DNA from: Flavobacteriales bacterium
Lineage (GTDB): Bacteria; Bacteroidota; Bacteroidia; Flavobacteriales_D; Crocinitomicaceae
Length of the DNA: 36,691 bases
Assembly (NCBI GenBank): GCA_018883325.1
Contig: VEQH01000045.1
Coordinates: 1 to 36,691, forward strand
Direction of reading: 5' to 3'
The notes below the pieces were generated by a model. The model did not search any database, was not told the DNA's origin, and worked only from the letters and a program-made list of their open reading frames with translations. Made by a program: the position numbers and the translations under genes. Below are positions 29,501 to 36,242 of the stretch, piece after piece (position 1 is the stretch's first letter; the number at the start of each line of letters is the position of its first letter).

Positions 29501-32500
29501 GTTTTCTGGAACGGGTACATCTTATCAATGGACAAACAACAATTCGAGTATAGGTTTAACCACTGCAGGAACTAATGACATCGCCAGTTTTATTGCTACG
29601 AATTCGAATACGAGTCCTTCTGTTGGAACAATAACAGTAACCCCACAATATACATTTAGTAACGTGACTTGTAGCGGAACACAACAAACGGCGACCATCA
29701 CAGTAAATCCGACACCTTCGGTAACAGCTCCACAAAACGTAGTTGTTTGTAATGGAAATCCAACCAATTTGATAACAATTGCAGGAACAGGGACGAGTTA
29801 TTCATGGACCAATAGTAACCCCTCCATTGGTTTAGTGGCATCGGGTAATGGAAATATTCCTTCTTTTGTCGCAAGTAATACATCCAATGCTCCTGTTTCC
29901 TCGACGGTTACAATCACACCATTTTATTCAAATCTCGGAGTTGTTTGCCAAGGAAATGCTCAATCATTTACAATCACGGTCAATCCAACGCCTTCCGTTA
30001 TAGCACCAAGCAACCAATTATTGTGTAATGGAAGTAATACGAATGCTGTACTATTTAATGGAACAGCAAACAATTACGCTTGGACAAATTCAATTCCTTC
30101 TATTGGTTTATCTGCTACTGGAAATGGATCGATTGCTAGTTTTACCGCTCAAAATACGGGAGCAACCTCCATTACCGCCCAAATTGATGTTACACCTCAA
30201 TACATTAATGCGGGGTTAACTTGTAATGGAAATAACCAAAGCTTTACAATTACAATTGATCCAACTCCAACTGTAAATGACCCAACGGATGTGGTAGTAT
30301 GTAACAACTCACAAACAAATTCAATTCAATTTACAGGTTCTGCAACGAATTATTCTTGGTCAAATTCAACAACTTCAATTGGCTTGCCAGCAAATGGAAC
30401 TGGAAATATTTCGGCTTTTCAAGCATTGAATTCAACAGGAAATCCAGTTGTGGCAACAATAAACGTTACACCCTATTTCACCACTGGGAGTAGTGTTTGT
30501 CCTGGAATCCCACAAAGCTTTTCAATCACAGTAAATCCAACACCTTCAATTGTAACACCAGCAAATCAATCAGTGTGCAGTGGTTCTAATACAAGTACAA
30601 TTTCTTTCTCTGGGACGGGAACTTCTTACAATTGGACAAATGATACTCCTTCCATTGGATTAAATATTGCTGGAACTGGAAATATTGGTGCTTTTGCAGC
30701 TCAAAATTTAGGTTCAACTCCTGTGGTTGCCAATTTAACTGTAACACCAATTTTCACAGGAAATAGTGTTGGTTGTAATGGTACTCCTGTCAGTTTTCAA
30801 ATAACAGTAAATCCTTTACCACATTTAGATCCAATTCAAGATTTTACAATTTGTAATAATACATCATTCACACAAAATTTGTTGAGTAATATTCCTTCGA
30901 ATTTTACCTGGTATGCTGTTACAAATCCAAATGTTTCAGGAGAAGTTAGTTTGATTCAAAACTCGAGTTCAATTACTAATACATTGTCTAACGCGACATT
31001 ACAACCTCAATATGTTCAATATATTGTAAGTCCCGTTTCAACTCCAGAGGGCTGTGTAGGTCCTGATTCAAGTTTTGTGGTTGAAGTTATGCCTGACATT
31101 TTACTTTCCATTCCAGGAACCGCAGAAATTTGTAGTGGCTCGGCAGTTAATGCTGTACTTTCAGCCAATGTTCCTGCTAACTTTACTTGGTTCACGACCA
31201 TTGATAATTCAAACGTAACTGGTGAATCCATCACAACAAATACAGGTGGTATTATTAGCGATCAATTGATTAATACTTCCACCGTAAATCAAATTGTCAT
31301 CTACAGTGTAACACCAGTTTCTGTCAATGGAAATTGTACTGGTTCATCACAAACAATTGCTGTTACTGTGAAACCACCTTTAGCACTTTTAAATGAAGAT
31401 ACACTAACGATTTGTAGTGGAAATGCTGTTAATTTAAATCTAGTAGCCAATACAAATGTTACATTCAATTGGTTTGCAAATCAAAATCTCAATGTTATTG
31501 GCGAGAGCACTTCTATCGTGACTTCCTCGACTATTAATGATGTTTTAACAAATAATGGAACTGGTATTGAACAAGTAAATTATAGTGTTGTAGGAACCTC
31601 AACTTTTAATGGTTGTTCTAGTCCCATTTTTCCAATTGTCATCTTTGTCAACCCGAAACCAACAGTCAATCCTATTTCAAACAAAACTTATTGTAATGGA
31701 ACGAACACTGGAACGATTTCATTTTCAAGTTCAATTAATGGAACAAACTATTCATGGTCCAATTCAAATACCGCAATAGGTTTAGCTGCGAACGGCACAG
31801 GTGATATTTCTGGTTTTAATGTTATTAATAATGGTAATTCAGCAATTACTTCTACCGTAACCGTTACTCCAAATTTCTCTAGTAATGGTGTCACATGTAT
31901 TGGTGTTCCGCAACAATTTACAATAACTGTTAATCCAACGCCAATTGTAAATCCTATTCAAAATCAAACAATTTGTTTCAATACTTCCACGAGTTCAGTG
32001 GTATTTAGTGGAAGTATTAATGGAACTGTGTATTCATGGGTAAATAGCAATACAGTCGTAGGACTAGGAAATTTAGGAACGGGAACAATTGCTAGTTTCA
32101 CAGGTCAAAATCCAACATTCAACCCAATTACAGCAAACATAACGGTTACCCCAACTTATACGAATAACGCTGTAAGTTGCCAAGGAAATTCCAGTACTTT
32201 TTCAATTACTGTTCAACCGAAACCAGATGTTATCACTCCTAATAATCAAATCATTTGTAATGGTTTGACTACAAATCCAGTAGTTTTCACAAGTAATACA
32301 TCTAGTAGTATTTTTAATTGGACAAATAGTAATAATTCAATCGGATTAGGCGCTTCAGGTAATGGAAATATTTCCTCTTTTACAGCCTTGAATAGTAGCA
32401 ATGCTCCTGTAATTTCTACTATAACAATTACACCTCAAATTCAAGTAAACACACTCACTTGTACAGGTAATCCAACATCTTTTACGTATCAAATCAACCC

Positions 32501-35500
32501 GACTCCTACAGTTGATCCGATGCCTAGTTTGACATTTTGTAACAATACCAATTCTTTAATTGATTTTACTTCAACATTTATGAATAACAATTCATCCGTT
32601 GGATATGATTGGCAAAATTCAAATACTGCAATTGGTATTTCGGCTAATGGTTCTGGAGATATTAATTTCTTGGCAACCAACTCAACTAACGCTCCTGAAA
32701 CGTCAACTATTAGTGTAATACCAACCTATAACAACAACGGGTTAACGTGCTTTGGAAGTACAGAAACGATTTTGATAACCATCAACCCAACTCCAACTGT
32801 AGATCCTCTCATCAGTCAAACATTCTGTGCAACGAGCAATGCCCAAATTAACTTCACTTCTGCCTTCAACGTTTCTAGCACCATTTACAACTGGACAAAT
32901 AACAATACTTCTATTGGTCTTGCTGCAAGTGGTCAAGGAACTATTTCATTTACATCGCAAAATACTACTTCAAATCCAATAACAGCATCAATAACAGTTA
33001 CTCCGAATTACACAAACAATGGATTAACTTGTGCTGGAACACCTCAAAATTTCTTAATCACAATCAACCCAATACCTATTGTGAATGCCGTTGCGAGTCA
33101 AACCTTGTGTAATAATTCAAATAGTACAGCCGTAGTATTTACAAGTAATGTTTCCAATCCATCTTTCAGTTGGTCCAATTCAAACACATCAATTGGATTA
33201 GGAGCGTTAGGAAATGGGAATATTCCAAGTTTTGTGGCTCAAAATGCAACTTCAAATAGTATTTCAGGAAATTTACAAGTCAATGTTTCTTACACGAATA
33301 ACGGCGTTACTTGTTCAGGAAATAATCAGCTTTTTTCAATTACAGTTAACCCTTCGCCTACGGTGAATCCAATTGCCAATCAATCAATCTGTAATAACGA
33401 TATTACGACACAAATTAATTTCAATGGAACTGTCTCAGGCACCACTTTTTCATGGGTGAATTCCAATACAACCATTGGACTTGTCGCTAATGGAAATGGA
33501 AACATCCCTTCGTTTACTGGAATAAATACAAGTAATTCAATCTCAGTAGCTCAAATCACCGTAACGCCATCAGCAACGATTAACGGTATTTCATGTTCAG
33601 GTACTCCTCAACAATTTACAATTACAGTAAATCCAACACCAACAGTAAACCCGATTGTTAATTCAACTTATTGTAACGGTTCATCAACAAATAATGTCGT
33701 ATTCTCTGGAAACATTTCTGGTACTGTTTACAATTGGACAAGCTCAAATTCAGCAATTGGCCTTCCAACAAATGGTTCTGGAAATATTACAAGTTTCGTT
33801 GCCACAAATTTAAGCACAGTTCCTATTTCTTCAATTATAACGGTGATTCCGGTGGTGACAAATAATGGAATAACCTGTTCTGGAAATCCCCAAACGTTTA
33901 CCGTTACAGTTAATCCAACTCCAGTCGTAACTGATCCAAGCGATCAAGTAGTTTGTAGTGGTGCTCCTGTAAATGCAATTGTCTTCAATAGTTTGACACC
34001 AAGCACAGTATATAATTGGCAAAACGACACTCCAAGTATTGGTTTAAGTGCTTCTGGAACTGGAAATATTGCAAGTTTTATTGCCACGAACAATTTAACA
34101 GCAACTGTTACCGCAACTGTTACTGTTACTCCAAGTTACACGAACAACATTACCTGTCAAGGGGCTCCACAATCATTCACAATAGCTGTAAATCCCAAAC
34201 CTACTGTAATTGACCCAACTGATCAAGTTGTTTGTAATGGAACCCTAACCAACACCGTAGGCTTTTCTGGTAATGTTATTGGGACAATTTATGACTGGTC
34301 AAATTCAAATGCATCAATTGGATTAGCAACAACTGGAACAGGAACAATTAATTCATTTACAGGAATAAATACGAGTTTTAGTCCTATAACAGGTTCAATT
34401 GTTGTCACACCAAGTTACAGCAATTTAGGTTTGACTTGCATTGGGAATTCTCAAACTTTCACCATCACAGTAAATCCAATTCCGAATGTCGTTGATCCTG
34501 CTAACCAGGTTGTTTGTAATAGTACTCCCACAGCAGCAATCATTTTTACAGGAAATGTAAATGGTACGGTTTACAATTGGACGAACAGCAATAATTCAAT
34601 TGGAATCGGAAATAATGGAGTTGGAAATATTAACTCCTTTACTGCAATTAATTCAACTACAACACCAATCGTTTCTAACTTCACTGTAGTTAGTTCCTAT
34701 ACAAATGGGGGTGTGACATGTACAGGTAATACCGAAAACTTTACCATTACTGTTAATCCATCAGCAACTCTTACTAATGCTTCTGTTCAGATTTGTTCAA
34801 ATCAGAATGTAAATACAAACTTAACATCAAGCATCCCATCAACTTTTACGTGGCAGGCTGTAAATAATATTCTGGTAACGGGTGAAACCTTTAGCAGCAG
34901 TCAAAACTCTTCCTTTATTAATGATTTATTATTAAATGGCTCAAATTCAGCTCAAATAGTAAATTATACGATCACCTTAATCAGTACCCAATATGGATGC
35001 TCTTCCAACGCTGTTTTACCCGTAACAGTCAATCCTTTACCAAATGTTCAATTCAATGTTTCAAATCCTCCTCCATGTAATTTAACACCTGTCAATTTCC
35101 AGAATAATACAATGGGCAACAATAATTATTTGTGGAGTTTCGGTGATGGTGGAAGTTCAACATTAACCAATCCTTCTCATATTTATACAAATATTGGAAC
35201 TTATTCAGTGGTTCTAACAGCTACAAATAACCAAACTGGTTGTGTTGATAGCCTAGTAAGTAGTTTGACTATTTTGGAAAGTCCTCCCGTTGGTTTTACA
35301 GTTGACAAGGTTATCGGCTGTGAAGTCTTAGATGTTAAATTTACAGATACCCTAAATACACCAAACACAACCTTAATTTGGAACTTTGACGATGGTCAGA
35401 CATCGAATCAATCCAATTCAGTTGATCACCAATATGCGAATTCAGGTTGTTATGATGTTTCGTTAACTGTAACTTCTAGTAATGGTTGTGCAATAACTCA

Positions 35501-36092
35501 AACACAACAAGATATGGTGTGTGTTTACGAACAACCAATAGCTAGCTTTAATACCAATGATGTTAACTTTATTGTGGACGATGCGCAAGTTGTTTTCACA
35601 AATACTTCATATTATGCCAATACCTACTTTTGGGATTTTGGTGATGGAGATACAAGTTTGGCAACGAACCCTATTCATACATACAATAGTTTAGGAGAGT
35701 TTGATGTTACCTTATATGCTTACAGTATTGCTGGTTGTTATGATAGTGCAAGAATTACAATTAGTGTTGTTAATGATGTACTTATCTATGTTCCCAACAC
35801 TATAACCGTTAATGCCGATGGAACAAATGATGTTTTCTTACCAGTAATTGGAGATGCCTTTTTAAAAGAAACTTATCATTTAATGATCTATAATCGTTGG
35901 GGACAAATTGTATTTGAATCGTATAACTCAGAAATTGGCTGGGATGCCACTTACACAGGTCCGATAAAGTCTGTTCAACAAGTTCAAGATGGCACTTACA
36001 CTTGGGTTATCACAATTAAACTAAATAAAAACGAAGACTACAGAAGATTTGTTGGACATGTCAATGTGTTAAATTCAAAGGGTGATTTTTAG
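17544..36092 (+). CDS. Giant secreted PKD-like repeat protein with T9SS type B sorting domain
   Basis: A 6182-aa protein starting at GTG (a stop at 17499-17501 and no in-frame ATG between leave no better start). Residues 1-25 are a signal peptide (MNSFFLSRIFVLFLFISSSF, then LTYSQ). Residues about 26-704 hold mixed Ig/PKD-like domains, including a PKD motif NWGDGSSNF near 326. Residues 705-5830 are 55 tandem PKD-like repeats of about 93 aa in two families, ordered A25-B15-A3-B11-A1, each with two conserved Cys. Three PKD domains follow (WSFGDG, WNFDDG, WDFGDG). The end (6077-6182; PNTITVNADGTNDVF, IYNRWGQIVFES, GWDATY, DGTYTW) is the gliding motility-associated C-terminal domain that targets proteins for T9SS export and surface anchoring. 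Expected role: a surface filament, adhesin or matrix protein. It is very rich in Thr, Ser and Asn, with few charged residues. It is monocistronic, with its own promoter and terminator. Confidence 0.93.
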   Translation: MNSFFLSRIFVLFLFISSSFLTYSQCDGITVSLGNDLFYCSNQSVTLTATITSSSTTTYSWTFQASGSSNTQFVGTNSNTLTINSTDEGTYTVTASVEGCTTSVTDNLVLTHLNTFSVNAGLDQPICTTNGTVTITASTANAEGNTPTFSWSGPSAFASTSNPITVNTAGNYTVTATIGNCSVTDQMTVTNFSTFQVNAGNDVLTCLGTNVNLGATSSGGSSSVSYNWSGPNSYTASTQNITISNPSAASSGNYTVTATSGGCSKTDVVNVSILSPSVTSANFINYNGSQWLVQCTQPGETSGIIFIKNGLSSTLYPNADTYTVNWGDGSSNFTTANDAWNGTSAINHTYAIGNYTLTLTVTTSLGCTATQSYNVFVGNQPSSPIISNPANAQGCSPLTLTFPISNVSGNIPGTTYNVTFSDGTTPLTYTQATIPSSITHTFNSSSCGSSFTNGSITEQNAFGVSIQAINPCGSSSASAGPIRTSSPPTANFTIPSTVCKNQTATTVNTSIAGSIVSSSDCNPDQGQYWTISPATGWSLTGSSILGDNGGFPNSYAGWNSGTDNIGIIFSQTGNYTITLTEKNSCSTVSTATKTICVIDPPTCSFGVSPNSGCSPLTVTTTNNTIAPTCNGSSVPMSYAWSVVSPSGGTSSISNVSATNPTITLTNNSTTPLTFTIQLTATPLNSSNTAVTSCSSICTQTVTVNPRPTMTSATSANVCSGSSVGISLTSNIASTYSWVATSNTNVGGESTTNQTGALINDVLTNTSGSFQTVSYTVTPTSTTGSCVGTPQTVLATVIPTATMTNISSKTICSGSAVNISLTSNIGATYSWVATSNSNVNGESTSATVSTLINNTLTNTTTSIQTVTYTVTPTTTTGACVGTPQTILVTVIPPVAMNSPISKTICSGSAVDLALTANVAATFSWVATANANVGGESTTAQTTSTIGDVLTATTSQNVIYTVTPTSTSGSCLGTGQTVTISVVPPPAMTSVTTKTICSGQSVGLALTSNLASTYSWVANSNSNVNGESTTAQTGSTIADVLTNTSSTNQTVTYTITPTSTNGNCPGTPQTVTITVVPPVVLTNVTSKTICSGSTVGISLTTNVPATFSWSATDNVNVSGEPVGNQTTSSINNSLSTSSTTVQNVTYTVTPTSTTGSCPGSPQTIIVSVVPNITMTNTNTATICSGTAVNLSLTSNIAGTYSIIATDNANTTGETITAQIGTSISDLINNNTTINQNVIYTVTPTSSIGTCVGTPQTITVTVIPAVTMTNANSKTICSGSSVGLSLTSNVTSTYNWVANTDNTNVSGESLTSQTGNSINNTLINNSTSIQQVVYTVTPSSSLGSCGGTPQTVTITVIPPVNMTNSNSKTICSGSNVGISLTSNVASSYSWSAAANASTTGETTTASATTTINDALVNTTTNIQTVIYTVTPTSSAGLCLGAPQTITVTVMPPVSVTSVSSKTICSGVGVDLTISSNVPSSYVWSATDNTNVSGETTSSQTTSVISDILTNNSTTNQTVSYTITPTSTSGSCLGTAQTFVVTIVPVVTMSSVSSKTICTGANVNLSLSSNVASSYSWVAADNANTSGESTTAQIGPTINNTITNNSTTTQIVNYTVTPTSTIGSCIGTPQSVAISILPVVTMTNTSSATICSGTNVNFALTSNLASTYSWVAADNTSINGESVTSQTGALITNTLTNTSTSNQNVVYTVTPTSTNGACVGSPQTITITVIPSVTMTSTNTKTICTGNAVNISLTSNVASTYSWSATDNVNISGESTSPQSSNSISDLLTNNSTSIQTVTYSITPNSSIGGCPGVTQNLVVTVVPSVTLTNNSAKTICSGGNVNIALSSNVQSSYTWSATDNSSTSGESTTVQTSASISDVITNNSTSSQVVNYTITPTSTTGSCGGTPTLIAVTVLPVVTMSNANAVTICSGTSVNLSFTSNLPSSYSWVATDNPAITGESTTAQTGSILSNTLNSSATTNQLVTYTVTPTSTTGLCVGTPQTVTVTVVPAVYMTNTNSKTICSGSNVNLSLTSNVASSYSWSATDNASISGETTTAQTTTSISDVLVNNSTTSQTVTYTVTPTSAAGTCNGTPQTVTITIVPPITMTSASTKTICSGANINLTLSSNVPSSYSWSVTDNPNVSGESTTVQTTGTINNTLTNTTSSSQVVTYSVTPTSTSGSCIGTSQSILVTVNPLPSMTSATSTTICSGATLNHVLTSDIPSNYSWVATDNTNISGESLTAQTNSSITNTLTNSSSSIQTVTYTITPTSIGGSCVGNAQTLTVSVVPTVVITNVTSKTICSGTAVGISLTSNVPSAYSWSATDNLDITNESLTNQTSTSINDILTNTSNANQVVTYTVTPTSNSGTCVGAPQTISITVAPVVTMTNISSKTICSGSSVNISLTSNISSSYSWSAVDNASITGESTSAQNTNTINNSLVNTSSSNQNVVYTVIPTSTIGACVGASQTITVTVVPPVTMTNSNSKTICSGTSVALNLTSNVSSTYSWSATDNTNITGESTTAQTTNSITENLTNTSTSIQTVTYTITPTSTTGTCLGTPQTLTVTVIPTVTMTSQATKTICSGLSVNLPLSSNVASSYVWSATDNSSINGESLSNQTGVTITDNLTNTSTNIQTVSYSVTPSSTSGSCIGTSQTVTITIVPTVSMLSTNSKTICSGSDVAITFNTNVPSSFTWSATDNTNITGESTTTQTANAISNVLINNSTTNQIVTYSVIPTSTTGSCVGSTQTITVTVIPSVNITSANAKTICSGVSVNLNLTSNVSSNYSWVATTDNPNINGESLSPKTTTTIDDILTNTSSTNQVVTYTVTPTSSSGTCPGVSQTLTITIVPGVNMTNSNQKTICSGSNVNLSLTSNVTSAYSWVATDNPNITGESLSNQTTASITDNLVNTTSNVETVTYTVIPTSSLGLCAGSSQTVTITVNPKPVMTSALSKAICSNVSVNLALTATVSSDYSWIATANNSVSGESVTSQNSSTISDVLVNTSSSVQTVVYTVTPTSSIGGCVGNSQTVSITLNPIPTVTTPSNQIVCNGTQTSQVSFNGAISGTIYNWTNNNTMINLSGSGVGTITAFTASNTTNSPVSSIIIVTPSFVNAGETCLGSSTNFSISVNPTPTVNSISNQVKCAGTASDPITFSSTFGVTGTTYTWSNSTTAIGLSATGSNNISSFTTINSTNAPLTGQISVTPTASFNGVSCIGNPQSFTITVNPTPGVNAIQNQVICNATQTSPITFSGSVSGTTFDWTNTNASIGLAANGNGSISAFIGTNNTTDPISGTISVTPSYTNGGVTCIGTPQEFSITVNPTPTVIDPIDQTVCSGSSTTTVNFSGTGTSYTWSNSTTSIGLGASGTNGINAFTATNTGTNPTIATISVTPNYLNNNLNCTGTVQTFTITVNPSPIVQFNQSNQTICSQNASNSISISSPTSGANITWSVNSIASTISGVTTTSGTNQIPSFTLTNSGNVPAVVEFLASATTPGSVSCPGGGTLYTITVNPTPIVNDPTDQVVCNATTTNAVVLTGTGSSYNWTNSLNSIGLASNGTGNIGAFSAVNSTSTIQTATVTITPVFSNNNVSCNGPTQSFTITINPTPNANVINNSAFCNGVISTAISINGTGTSYNWINSNPSIGLASSGVDVIPSFTPINSGTTQTNSTISITPQFTNQNVTCQGSVSSFTIFVNPTPTANDPSDIVICNNGSTSTINFSGTGTSYSWSNDNTSIGLAGSGNGNIVSFNAINTSTIPVISTITVTPQFSASNTTCSGPPQTFTITVNPTPVVANPIDQIVCNGASTSIINFSGTGTSYNWVNNTPSIGLASNGTGDITPFTATNNNTTALIATITITPIYTGSSISCNGNTQDVQITINPTPTAVQPANQVVCNGNLSSTVVFSGNATSYSWTNSNSSIGLGLNGSGNIPAFTTTNTTTSPINSTITITPNLVGGSTSCSGSTQTFTFTINPTPTVNPIQNQVLCNATSTNAILFSGTGTSYQWTNNNSSIGLTTAGTNDIASFIATNSNTSPSVGTITVTPQYTFSNVTCSGTQQTATITVNPTPSVTAPQNVVVCNGNPTNLITIAGTGTSYSWTNSNPSIGLVASGNGNIPSFVASNTSNAPVSSTVTITPFYSNLGVVCQGNAQSFTITVNPTPSVIAPSNQLLCNGSNTNAVLFNGTANNYAWTNSIPSIGLSATGNGSIASFTAQNTGATSITAQIDVTPQYINAGLTCNGNNQSFTITIDPTPTVNDPTDVVVCNNSQTNSIQFTGSATNYSWSNSTTSIGLPANGTGNISAFQALNSTGNPVVATINVTPYFTTGSSVCPGIPQSFSITVNPTPSIVTPANQSVCSGSNTSTISFSGTGTSYNWTNDTPSIGLNIAGTGNIGAFAAQNLGSTPVVANLTVTPIFTGNSVGCNGTPVSFQITVNPLPHLDPIQDFTICNNTSFTQNLLSNIPSNFTWYAVTNPNVSGEVSLIQNSSSITNTLSNATLQPQYVQYIVSPVSTPEGCVGPDSSFVVEVMPDILLSIPGTAEICSGSAVNAVLSANVPANFTWFTTIDNSNVTGESITTNTGGIISDQLINTSTVNQIVIYSVTPVSVNGNCTGSSQTIAVTVKPPLALLNEDTLTICSGNAVNLNLVANTNVTFNWFANQNLNVIGESTSIVTSSTINDVLTNNGTGIEQVNYSVVGTSTFNGCSSPIFPIVIFVNPKPTVNPISNKTYCNGTNTGTISFSSSINGTNYSWSNSNTAIGLAANGTGDISGFNVINNGNSAITSTVTVTPNFSSNGVTCIGVPQQFTITVNPTPIVNPIQNQTICFNTSTSSVVFSGSINGTVYSWVNSNTVVGLGNLGTGTIASFTGQNPTFNPITANITVTPTYTNNAVSCQGNSSTFSITVQPKPDVITPNNQIICNGLTTNPVVFTSNTSSSIFNWTNSNNSIGLGASGNGNISSFTALNSSNAPVISTITITPQIQVNTLTCTGNPTSFTYQINPTPTVDPMPSLTFCNNTNSLIDFTSTFMNNNSSVGYDWQNSNTAIGISANGSGDINFLATNSTNAPETSTISVIPTYNNNGLTCFGSTETILITINPTPTVDPLISQTFCATSNAQINFTSAFNVSSTIYNWTNNNTSIGLAASGQGTISFTSQNTTSNPITASITVTPNYTNNGLTCAGTPQNFLITINPIPIVNAVASQTLCNNSNSTAVVFTSNVSNPSFSWSNSNTSIGLGALGNGNIPSFVAQNATSNSISGNLQVNVSYTNNGVTCSGNNQLFSITVNPSPTVNPIANQSICNNDITTQINFNGTVSGTTFSWVNSNTTIGLVANGNGNIPSFTGINTSNSISVAQITVTPSATINGISCSGTPQQFTITVNPTPTVNPIVNSTYCNGSSTNNVVFSGNISGTVYNWTSSNSAIGLPTNGSGNITSFVATNLSTVPISSIITVIPVVTNNGITCSGNPQTFTVTVNPTPVVTDPSDQVVCSGAPVNAIVFNSLTPSTVYNWQNDTPSIGLSASGTGNIASFIATNNLTATVTATVTVTPSYTNNITCQGAPQSFTIAVNPKPTVIDPTDQVVCNGTLTNTVGFSGNVIGTIYDWSNSNASIGLATTGTGTINSFTGINTSFSPITGSIVVTPSYSNLGLTCIGNSQTFTITVNPIPNVVDPANQVVCNSTPTAAIIFTGNVNGTVYNWTNSNNSIGIGNNGVGNINSFTAINSTTTPIVSNFTVVSSYTNGGVTCTGNTENFTITVNPSATLTNASVQICSNQNVNTNLTSSIPSTFTWQAVNNILVTGETFSSSQNSSFINDLLLNGSNSAQIVNYTITLISTQYGCSSNAVLPVTVNPLPNVQFNVSNPPPCNLTPVNFQNNTMGNNNYLWSFGDGGSSTLTNPSHIYTNIGTYSVVLTATNNQTGCVDSLVSSLTILESPPVGFTVDKVIGCEVLDVKFTDTLNTPNTTLIWNFDDGQTSNQSNSVDHQYANSGCYDVSLTVTSSNGCAITQTQQDMVCVYEQPIASFNTNDVNFIVDDAQVVFTNTSYYANTYFWDFGDGDTSLATNPIHTYNSLGEFDVTLYAYSIAGCYDSARITISVVNDVLIYVPNTITVNADGTNDVFLPVIGDAFLKETYHLMIYNRWGQIVFESYNSEIGWDATYTGPIKSVQQVQDGTYTWVITIKLNKNEDYRRFVGHVNVLNSKGDF
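19656..26630 (+). repeat. 25 tandem type-A PKD-like repeats
   Basis: 6975 bases are 25 units averaging exactly 279 bases (93 aa). The consensus features are a Pro-Val linker, SKTICSG, NLSLTSNV, SSYSWSATDN, a GES motif, TNSIS-D-LTN, TVTYTVTPTS and G-x-C-x-G-TPQT. Units were counted by the ICSG/ICTG motif and its TPTS...C partner. Repeats are similar in protein but differ at many synonymous sites. Confidence 0.9.
26631..30812 (+). repeat. 15 tandem type-B PKD-like repeats
   Basis: 4182 bases, about 93 aa per unit. Consensus features: NPTPTV linker, DQ-VVCNG, FSGTGTSYNWTN, SIGLA-NGTGNI-SF, ATNT, TITVTP, then C-x-G-x-PQSFTITV. The fifth unit is divergent (starts SPIVQFNQSNQTIC). Most units here have the short GTGTSY form rather than SGT-x-Y. 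Confidence 0.88.
30813..31652 (+). repeat. 3 type-A repeats between B blocks
   Basis: Three 93-94-aa units with ICNN/ICSG and GE(V/S) marks, clearly type A but more diverged than the first 25. Confidence 0.8.
31653..34757 (+). repeat. 11 type-B PKD-like repeats
   Basis: 3105 bases, about 94 aa per unit, mostly the longer form with SG-x-(I/V)-x-GT-x-YNW. All have the VVCNG-like first Cys and the second Cys after YTNNG-(V/L)-T. Confidence 0.87.
34758..35033 (+). repeat. Final type-A repeat
   Basis: One unit (SVQICSNQNV, TFTWQAVNN, VTGETF, VNYTIT) of 92 aa closes the repeat array before the PKD domains. Confidence 0.75.
35034..35771 (+). other. Three canonical PKD domains of the giant protein
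   Basis: Each has the PKD core: WSFGDGGSS with HIYTNIGTY; WNFDDGQTS with HQYANSGCY; WDFGDGDTS with HTYNSLGEF. They link the repeat array to the T9SS sorting domain. Confidence 0.9.
35772..36092 (+). other. T9SS type B C-terminal sorting domain
   Basis: The last 106 residues match the gliding motility-associated C-terminal domain: YVPNTITVNADGTNDVFLP, YHLMIYNRWGQIVFES, GWDATYTG, QDGTYTWVITI and FVGHVNVL. It is recognised by the type IX secretion apparatus for export across the outer membrane. Confidence 0.93.
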
Positions 36093-36132
36093 TAGTTATT
36101 GATTCAAGCCATTTCGTCGTCCTTTTTACAAT

Positions 36133-36190
36133 AATATTTATCACCTAAACACAAGATAAATAAAGGTTTTGTGTTTAGATGATAAATATT
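36133..36190. terminator. Strong hairpin terminator after the giant gene
   Basis: 22-base arms (36133-36154 and 36169-36190) pair with a single mismatch around a 14-base loop. The left arm opens AATATTTATCA and ends CTAAACACAA. It begins 41 bases after the stop codon. The near-symmetrical A/T ends allow action on both strands. Confidence 0.85.
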
Positions 36191-36242
36191 GGATGTAGGA
36201 TTTTTGAGTAGTTTTAGAAATTTTCTTGCGACTAAAATGATA

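Noticed and set aside
19910..32936. Many 60-86-codon minus-strand reading frames opposite the giant gene
   Set aside because: They recur at equivalent positions in the repeats (for example 19910-20104, 21020-21235, 23486-23746, 25439-25648) and are antisense shadows of a low-stop, Thr/Ser/Asn-rich gene.
19656..34757. Regular about 280-base repeats that could be taken for a CRISPR or satellite array
   Set aside because: They are in-frame units of one open reading frame, diverged at synonymous sites and far longer than CRISPR repeats.
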